Assembly (NCBI GenBank): GCA_023247815.1
Contig: JAHFFS010000024.1
Span: 1 to 11,696 of the forward strand
Length of the DNA stretch: 11,696 nucleotides
Origin: Candidatus Omnitrophota bacterium
GTDB taxonomy: Bacteria; Omnitrophota; Gorgyraeia; Zapsychrales; JANLHA01
Direction of reading: 5' to 3'
The translations under genes were made by a program, and so were the position numbers. Below, piece by piece: positions 6,276 through 11,696 of this stretch. The first letter of the stretch is position 1. Each line of letters starts with the position of its first letter. The notes beneath the pieces are model-generated. The model was given only the letters and a program-made list of their open reading frames with translations, did no database searches and was not told the origin of the DNA.

Positions 6276-9200
6276 TCACTGACCCAGCGTATAGACATAG
6301 ACCGCGCCATTTTCACTATAGGTATCGGAAAAGTGTTCCCTGGGCGCTCCAACAACAACGGTGTCCTTATCAATGGCTAAAGCGTCTCCAAAACCGTTTG
6401 TGACCAAACGCTTTTTCTCATCTAAAGTCAAAATATAATCCGTAGGCTGAAGTTTATAAGCCTGTTTCCAAGGGTCCTTTTGGGACTTTTCATAAACAAC
6501 GATCGCGTTTTCCGGAACAATTTCATCAACACAAGTATTCGACTGCGCGTGAAAGGCCACTCGACCATTTCCAATGGCAAGCGGCCCCACATAAACTCGG
6601 TTGGCATTTTTCTCTCCTTCTAAAATATTTTGGTCCAATCCCCATTTCTCATTGGTCTTCACAAATACAGTAACGGCCCCCTGATCGCATGGGGTCAATC
6701 CAGTGACCCCAACAACAATCGTATTGGCATTCAAATCGACCGAAAGGCCACGGCCGACGGCAAAGGACCGGTCCAATGTTGCCGCTCGGACCCATTGATT
6801 TTTATTTTTCCTTTCATAAACATACACCGTCCCTTTTTGCTCGACGCCCGTCGTATTGGCCGCCTGTGTTCCAATAGCCAATACATCACCGTCCAAATCA
6901 ATGGAAACGCCTTGCGTCAAATCAATGTCATAGAAATCAAACGCTTCCCTTTCCCACTTTTTAACGCTTTTTATATAAATTTGAATCGAGTCTTTTGATC
7001 CAAAGACCACCATGTTTTTTGACAGGGTAATCTCGGAGTTATAGCCCACCTTAATATCCGCGTCGATCTCCCAACCAGGGGTCCCGCGTTTAAAAATGTG
7101 ATACATGGTATCCTCTTTCTTAAAACTTTGACCTTCGACAACCAGTGTCGTTCCATCTGACACCATTCGTTTAGGCGTTGAAGGCTGATCAACGTCCTTA
7201 TCATAAAACTTATTGTCCAAGATCCAATCGTCCTTTTCGTTCCCATAGGTATAAATAACATCATCGCCAGCCTTATTTGCATCCTTAGTCGCGCCGACCA
7301 ACAGATTGTCGTTCTCAAGGTCGACCGTTGTCCCGAATAATCCAAGGGATACCGGCTCATCCGACACGACCTTTCTTTCAGCGGCATATTGCTCGTCACC
7401 TTCGGTTTCGTACGTGTACTTATTGACCAATGCCGGACCGTCCTCCTGAGGAATCGAACGCAACTCAACATAAATGGGCTTACCATTTTGAGGAATGTTA
7501 TAAATTGTCACCGTCGTTCGATTCCCTTGAGAAGCACTGTACACATCGGCCTCTTGTTTCTTTGTACCGACTGCCAGCCAATATTCCTTGATCCCCTTCC
7601 CTTGGTCCCAGGAGAATGTCACGTTCGTGGATTCAAGAAGCGTATCGGTTGAGGGACCCGTTATTTGCGCGGCAACAGGCTTTCCTTGCGTTGGGTATAC
7701 GTATTCCCACTGCGTCCAGACATTATGGATTTTCGACCGTAACTGAACGTAAACGGGTTCCCACGTCAGAGGGACTTTCTTGACAGTAACGGAGACATTC
7801 TGCTTCTGAGAATGGCTGTAAATATCTTCCGCTCCTTGACGACTGCCAATCGCCAACCAATATTCAGAGACCTGCTCACCTTGACTCCAAAGGAATGTGA
7901 CATCGGTTTCTTTCAAAGTTGTCCCATCCGACGGGCTGATCATCACGGCAGGCTGAGCGACGAGCGCGACCTCATACTTATAATTCTTAATGAGCCATTC
8001 CTTATCCACTTTAGACTTGGAACGCAATTGAACATACAACGGTTCCCCGTTTAAGGGAATGCCGGCAACAGTCACGGATTGATTGTCCTTTTGTGATTCA
8101 CTGTAAATGTCCTCTGCCCCTTCACTCGTTCCAACCGCCAGCCAATATTGGACGATCTCTTGCCCCGCGCTCCAGCTAAATGTCACGTCGGCCGTGGCAA
8201 GGACACTGCCGTTTTCCGGACTGATGATTTCCGCGGGCTTAACAACGAAATCTGTTTTGTAGGTATAATTCTGCTTCAGCCATTCCCCATTGACCTGTGA
8301 TTTTGATCGCAATTGCACGTAAATGGTGTCCCCTAATTTCGGAATGTCACTCAACGTGACCGATGTCTTCATGTCCTGGGAAGCGCTGTAAATATCCTCT
8401 TTGTTCTTTTTGGTCCCAATGGCCAGCCAATACTCCGCGATCCCCTTGCCAGCGTCCCAAGAAAAAGTCACGCTTTCGGTCATTACCGTCGCTCCATCCT
8501 CGGGGCTGATGATCCCAGCGGCAATTGGTTTTCCTTGAGTTTGATAGACGTAATCCCGGTCGATCCATTCACCGTTAATCTGAGAACGCAGCCGCACATA
8601 AAGCGGGTCCCAATTGATAGGAAGTTTTTTAACTGTGGCCGACTGCTTCAACTGCTGTGACGCGCTGTAAATATCTCCGCTGCCTTTGCCGCTCCCAACA
8701 CTCAACCAATATTCCGTGACATTTTTTCCTTTGCTCCAGCTAAAGTCCACCGTCGATTCCGTTAATATGGCACCGTCGGCAGGTTCAATCATCTCTGCGG
8801 GATAAGCCACCAACACGGTCTGATAAGTATAATTTCGCGTTATCCATTGATCATTCGCTTTTGATCTTGACCGCAGTTGAACATAAATGGATTTGCCGTT
8901 TTGCGGAATGTGCTGAACCAGGACCGAGGTATCGGTCCCCTGGGACGCGCTATAAATATCTTCCGCGTCAGGACTCGTTCCCACGGCAAGCCAAACTTCT
9001 TTGATGCCAATCCCCGCGTCCCAAATGAATTTCTCTTCGCTTTCCTTCAATACCGCGCCGTTCACCGGACTGATCATCACCGCCGGTTTCACATCAAATT
9101 CCGTCTCAAAAATATAATCCATGTCCATCCACTCATTGTTTGGACTCGACCGTGAACGCAATTGGACATAAACCAGCTTCCCATCTTGAGGAATATCATT

Positions 9201-11507
9201 GATTTCCGCTGATAAATTTTTTCCTTGCGACGCGGAATACAAATCCTGACCACCCAAACGCGTCCCCACGGATAACCAATATTCCGCGATGCCAACACCT
9301 TGGTCCCATTGAAACGTGACACGGGAGGCGGTCAATACAGTTCCTTGAACGGGCGAAATGAGTTGAGCGGGCTTGCTGAATTGATATTGATAATCCGCGA
9401 ATTCCCAAACGCCGTTCACCAATGATAATAATCGAACATAAAAGGGCTCGCCGGTCTGAAGGATTTTATTGACAACGATCGATTGATCCGTGCCGACTTT
9501 TTTAGAGAAAAGGTCGGATTCTCCCTTGCTCGTTCCTACCATTAACCAATACTCATCGACAGCAACACCTTCGTCCCAAAAAAGGACAAGATTGCTGGAA
9601 AATATCGTCGAGTGATTGAGCGGACTGATGATTTCAGCCTTTTTGCCAACAGGTTTATCTTCAGGCGCCGGGGAGTCATCAGGGATAACAATCGTATCCG
9701 TTGGAGCGGCAGGCTCGGGCTGGGCTGGGGTGGCATCAGGATTGGGAGCGACCGTTGTATCGACGGCCGGTCCCGTCGATTCCAACCGTTCCGCCTCCTC
9801 TATTGCGTCCGTTGGACGAATCGATGTGGCCATTTCCCCCACATCAATCACGTTAGCTTTTGTAAACACTTTTGAGGTCTTGGTCGAACTGTTGCTGGCC
9901 GAAGCTAAAACCACTGCCTTCGCGTCCTTGGCGTTCGCCGCTCGATCGGCGGTTAGATAGGTATAATTTTCGACAACCGTGCCGGCATCATTTTTCAAAA
10001 TGGCTTGCAATTGAACATAGATTTTTTTTCCATTGATTGGAATCCTCTTAACAGTCACGGATGTTTCCTTTTCCACGGACGCGCTATAAACATCCTCTCG
10101 ACCCAATCCGGTCCCCACCACCAACCAATATTCAGCGAAACCACGTCCTTCGCTCCAACTGAATGTCACGCTCGACGTTTTCAAAGTTGCCCCGTCGGCC
10201 GGAGACAGCATGACTGCGGGCTCAACCACGAGGAATGAATAATCTTTTGTGTACCAGCGCCCATCGATCTGCGACATCAATCGAACAGCAATCGACGCGC
10301 CCTTTTGTGGAATCCCGGAAATTGTTTTCGTCAACTCACTCAAATCACTTTCAGGATAATACTCCATTCCTGTTTTTAAAATGTTCATCTTGTCCATTTC
10401 GGGATAAATGTCCCACGGCCCTTGTTGCGTCCCGACGTAAAGACGATAGTCCGAAACATGGCCGCCTTTGCTCCAGGTCAACGTCAGCTCGGATGATGTC
10501 AAGATGATTCCTTCTTCCGGGGTTAATAATTGGGCAGGCTCGACCGCCTCAAAATTCAACTCGGACAAATCCTTGCCGCTGACGACATCGATCCCTGACC
10601 GCACTGGAGAAAAAACATGACTCGTGGAACTGGGGACGACGGTAAAAAATCCAACCGGAAGGTCCAACTGATAAAACCCTTGGCCGTTGGTTTTTACGGT
10701 TTCAATGACCTTCCCATTTTGCTCAATATGGATATCCATGTCCGGCAAGGCCTGGCCGGAAACTTTATCAACCACAAAACCATCGACGCTGGGTTTACGA
10801 AAGGCCGAAAAACTGATTTCCGGATTGGGCTTTCCCGATTTGACATCCAGGCCCACACTCTCCGGAGTAAATCCATAATTGACGAAAGCGGGAATAAAAT
10901 TATACGCGCCCTCGGCCAGGTATTGTGTTTCATAACGACCCTCATCGTCGGTGATGACTTTTTCAATCAATTGCCCATTGCTCTCAACCATGATTTCAAC
11001 ACCCTGCAACGGATGGCCATCGATATCAGTCACGCCCCCTCGAATCCCTTCCGCGATGGTTTGATAAATATAATGTTCGTATAAATAACTGTTGCCATCC
11101 CTCACCTTGGCCCGCAGCTGCACGTAGATGGGCTTGCCATTTTGGGGAACGTTAAAAACCGTGATGGATTTCCGATCGCCTTGCGCGGCACCATAAAGGT
11201 CCTCGGCCCCTGGTTTCGAACCCACCTTAAGATACACACTCTCAATCCCAACCCCTAAATTCCAGACAAAAGTGACATTGGTACTGGTCAAAATTGTTCC
11301 ACTAACCGGACTGACCATCTTAGCCGATTCAACCTCTTTCATCACCGTTTCATTCTTAGGCAAGGCTGGTTCCGCTGTTTGAAGCGATCCTTCGTCAACC
11401 GCATAGGCCAAGAAAGACAGGCCTTCATGACCAAGCGGCCTGATCGCCCATAGAGTGATGAGCAGTAAAATTTTAATGCTGAATGTGGTTTGTTTTCTCA
11501 TAGCCAT
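6276..11507 (-). CDS. Giant exported multidomain surface protein: 11 Fn3-like repeats plus FG-GAP-type beta-propeller
   Basis: A 1743-residue protein, not a family I can name as a whole. A signal peptide (basic start, hydrophobic 12-23, likely cleavage after AYA36) implies export. Domains: Fn3-like repeat 1 (62-151); two Cna-B/carboxypeptidase-regulatory-like beta sandwiches (154-237, 239-321), each with a G.V.D..G..L..V pattern; repeats 2-3 (324-519); a Pro/Ala/Asp/Thr-rich linker (520-622); repeats 4-11 (623-1368); and seven FG-GAP-like blades (1375-1743) with motifs such as GDALAIDKDTVVVGAP and GAVYVYTLGQ. The strand before blade 1 (AERKVV) probably closes the ring with blade 7. Repeat signature: VTFSW near the start, EYWLxVGT and DIYSASQ in the middle, YVQLRS near the end. 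No C-terminal anchor or sorting motif is visible. The start at 11507 directly follows a terminator-like hairpin; a second ATG at 11501 is possible. The likely role is an adhesin or matrix scaffold (inference). Confidence 0.9.
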   Translation of the reverse strand: MAMRKQTTFSIKILLLITLWAIRPLGHEGLSFLAYAVDEGSLQTAEPALPKNETVMKEVESAKMVSPVSGTILTSTNVTFVWNLGVGIESVYLKVGSKPGAEDLYGAAQGDRKSITVFNVPQNGKPIYVQLRAKVRDGNSYLYEHYIYQTIAEGIRGGVTDIDGHPLQGVEIMVESNGQLIEKVITDDEGRYETQYLAEGAYNFIPAFVNYGFTPESVGLDVKSGKPNPEISFSAFRKPSVDGFVVDKVSGQALPDMDIHIEQNGKVIETVKTNGQGFYQLDLPVGFFTVVPSSTSHVFSPVRSGIDVVSGKDLSELNFEAVEPAQLLTPEEGIILTSSELTLTWSKGGHVSDYRLYVGTQQGPWDIYPEMDKMNILKTGMEYYPESDLSELTKTISGIPQKGASIAVRLMSQIDGRWYTKDYSFLVVEPAVMLSPADGATLKTSSVTFSWSEGRGFAEYWLVVGTGLGREDVYSASVEKETSVTVKRIPINGKKIYVQLQAILKNDAGTVVENYTYLTADRAANAKDAKAVVLASASNSSTKTSKVFTKANVIDVGEMATSIRPTDAIEEAERLESTGPAVDTTVAPNPDATPAQPEPAAPTDTIVIPDDSPAPEDKPVGKKAEIISPLNHSTIFSSNLVLFWDEGVAVDEYWLMVGTSKGESDLFSKKVGTDQSIVVNKILQTGEPFYVRLLSLVNGVWEFADYQYQFSKPAQLISPVQGTVLTASRVTFQWDQGVGIAEYWLSVGTRLGGQDLYSASQGKNLSAEINDIPQDGKLVYVQLRSRSSPNNEWMDMDYIFETEFDVKPAVMISPVNGAVLKESEEKFIWDAGIGIKEVWLAVGTSPDAEDIYSASQGTDTSVLVQHIPQNGKSIYVQLRSRSKANDQWITRNYTYQTVLVAYPAEMIEPADGAILTESTVDFSWSKGKNVTEYWLSVGSGKGSGDIYSASQQLKQSATVKKLPINWDPLYVRLRSQINGEWIDRDYVYQTQGKPIAAGIISPEDGATVMTESVTFSWDAGKGIAEYWLAIGTKKNKEDIYSASQDMKTSVTLSDIPKLGDTIYVQLRSKSQVNGEWLKQNYTYKTDFVVKPAEIISPENGSVLATADVTFSWSAGQEIVQYWLAVGTSEGAEDIYSESQKDNQSVTVAGIPLNGEPLYVQLRSKSKVDKEWLIKNYKYEVALVAQPAVMISPSDGTTLKETDVTFLWSQGEQVSEYWLAIGSRQGAEDIYSHSQKQNVSVTVKKVPLTWEPVYVQLRSKIHNVWTQWEYVYPTQGKPVAAQITGPSTDTLLESTNVTFSWDQGKGIKEYWLAVGTKKQEADVYSASQGNRTTVTIYNIPQNGKPIYVELRSIPQEDGPALVNKYTYETEGDEQYAAERKVVSDEPVSLGLFGTTVDLENDNLLVGATKDANKAGDDVIYTYGNEKDDWILDNKFYDKDVDQPSTPKRMVSDGTTLVVEGQSFKKEDTMYHIFKRGTPGWEIDADIKVGYNSEITLSKNMVVFGSKDSIQIYIKSVKKWEREAFDFYDIDLTQGVSIDLDGDVLAIGTQAANTTGVEQKGTVYVYERKNKNQWVRAATLDRSFAVGRGLSVDLNANTIVVGVTGLTPCDQGAVTVFVKTNEKWGLDQNILEGEKNANRVYVGPLAIGNGRVAFHAQSNTCVDEIVPENAIVVYEKSQKDPWKQAYKLQPTDYILTLDEKKRLVTNGFGDALAIDKDTVVVGAPREHFSDTYSENGAVYVYTLGQ
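7404..9641 (-). repeat. Main array of eight tandem Fn3-like domain repeats (repeats 4-11)
   Basis: Eight back-to-back coding repeats of about 88-95 residues (protein residues 623-1368). Each has SPxxG near the start, then VTFSW, EYWLxVGT, DIYSASQ, a short IP.NG turn, YVQLRS and a closing aromatic strand such as NYTYQT. Repeats 5-10 form two three-domain blocks: the linkers DVK, LVAY and QGKP after repeats 5, 6 and 7 recur as VVK, LVAQ and QGKP after repeats 8, 9 and 10, with a spacing of about 283 residues. Repeats 1-3 of the same family lie outside this array, nearer the N terminus. Repeats are diverged at DNA level, so the array is old. Confidence 0.9.
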
Positions 11508-11539
11508 AAAAAAAACCTATTCCCTGATAGGAATAGGTT
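11508..11539 (-). terminator. Intrinsic terminator abutting the giant gene's start codon (probable expression platform)
   Basis: On the minus strand AACCTATTCC pairs perfectly with GGAATAGGTT (10 bp, 11514-11523 with 11530-11539) around a 6-base loop, followed at once by a run of T (11508-11515, two of them within the stem) and then ATG at 11507. This is a standard intrinsic terminator placed in the 5' leader, with no room for an independent ribosome-binding site. The only purine-rich stretch, GGAATAGG, is the 3' arm of the stem, about 8 bases before the ATG. Folding would both stop transcription and hide that site. It is the natural output switch for the structured leader upstream. Confidence 0.8.
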
Positions 11540-11550
11540 GGTGATTCTCG

Positions 11551-11680
11551 CTTTTCGGCAGTCAGGCGATCCCTAATCAGGACCCTCAACTTTGCCCCGG
11601 CGTTTCCTTATGGAACTGCCGGGCCCCGCGGTATTTAGCGGGGGCCCCATGGTTACCCATGGTTTGCCTTTATCGTTCAT
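11551..11680 (-). ncRNA. Structured leader RNA, candidate GEMM-I (cyclic-di-GMP-I-like) riboswitch with two inserted hairpins
   Basis: In minus-strand order I see the GEMM-I landmarks: GGCAAACC (11661-11668); a hairpin CCATGG-GTAA-CCATGG with a GNRA loop (11647-11662); GCAAAG followed closely by GGGTCCT; and GATCGCCTGACTGCCG (11556-11571), close to the family's GATAGCCGGGTTGCCG. GGCA and TGCC can close the first helix. Unlike standard members, about 50 bases holding two GC-rich hairpins (roughly 11592-11646) separate the GNRA hairpin from GCAAAG, where only a few bases are expected, and the last stem is very short. A competing 7-bp pairing, CGGCAGT with ACTGCCG, is possible inside the leader. 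Known GEMM-I ligands are c-di-GMP and, in variants, cGAMP. The downstream terminator and a surface-protein gene fit such control. Ligand and class are inference. Confidence 0.5.
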
Positions 11681-11696
11681 ATCAATACTGGACTTC

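Noticed and set aside
7404..9641. Regularly spaced DNA similarities that could suggest a CRISPR array or tandem satellite
   Set aside because: The spacing is about 270-285 bases, in one open frame, and the repeated strings encode the Fn3-like motifs EYWL, DIYSASQ and YVQLRS.
9616..9960. Plus-strand open frame of 114 codons, starting MSGLMISAFLP
   Set aside because: It lies entirely antisense to the low-complexity linker of the giant protein; its Ala/Ser/Val/Gly-rich translation mirrors that bias and shows no domain.
10617..11084. Plus-strand open frame of 155 codons
   Set aside because: Antisense to the Cna-B-like domains of a gene with clear domain structure; no ribosome-binding site or recognisable motif.

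Overview
The window reads as a stretch of chromosome from a Gram-negative-type bacterium of moderate GC. Every protein-coding gene I can support lies on the minus strand, so transcription runs from high to low coordinates. Signs of an outer-membrane organism are a GspL/PilMN-like plus PilO/GspM-like pair of secretion or type IV pilus platform proteins, and a very large exported beta-rich protein. A GEMM-like leader, fused PilM-PilN protein and intergenic palindromes would fit an uncultured lineage such as Omnitrophota or another PVC-related group. That placement is an impression, not something the sequence proves.

Right end (11696 to 6276): a highly structured 5' leader (about 11551-11680) contains the landmark strings of a GEMM-I / cyclic-di-GMP-I riboswitch, in the right order, but with two extra GC-rich hairpins between them. 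An intrinsic terminator follows (11508-11539), and its U-tract touches the start codon of a 1743-residue exported protein. That protein has a signal peptide, 11 copies of a ~90-residue Fn3-like domain, two Cna-B/carboxypeptidase-regulatory-like domains, a Pro/Ala/Asp-rich linker and a C-terminal seven-bladed FG-GAP-type propeller. Several Fn3-like copies arose by duplication of a three-domain block.

Middle (6246 to 4230): a near-consensus sigma70-type promoter, whose -35 box sits inside a perfect hairpin, precedes a PilM-PilN fusion (GspL-like) and a PilO/GspM-like protein. They are likely co-transcribed and form an inner-membrane platform. No ATPase, secretin or pilin gene is in the window. 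The simplest model is that c-di-GMP or a related dinucleotide gates the surface protein, whose export may depend on the machinery encoded next door. This is inference.

Left part (4200 to 1): a second promoter (4172-4200) leads into mutM (with one zinc-finger Cys replaced by Asp), an ICMT/PEMT-like membrane methyltransferase, pyrK, a half-size TauE/SafE-like membrane protein, pyrD and the start of pyrF. This is a late pyrimidine-biosynthesis cluster with a transporter-like gene inserted between the two dihydroorotate dehydrogenase subunits. Two perfect palindromes of the same design (long arms around a 9-nt centre that partly copies the arm) lie in the gaps on either side of pyrD. pyrF carries an apparent in-frame insertion of about 18 codons, itself built on an imperfect palindrome.

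There is no non-coding gap over 300 bases. The longest gene-free stretch is the 189-base leader at the right edge. I see no rRNA, tRNA, CRISPR array, insertion sequence or integrase.
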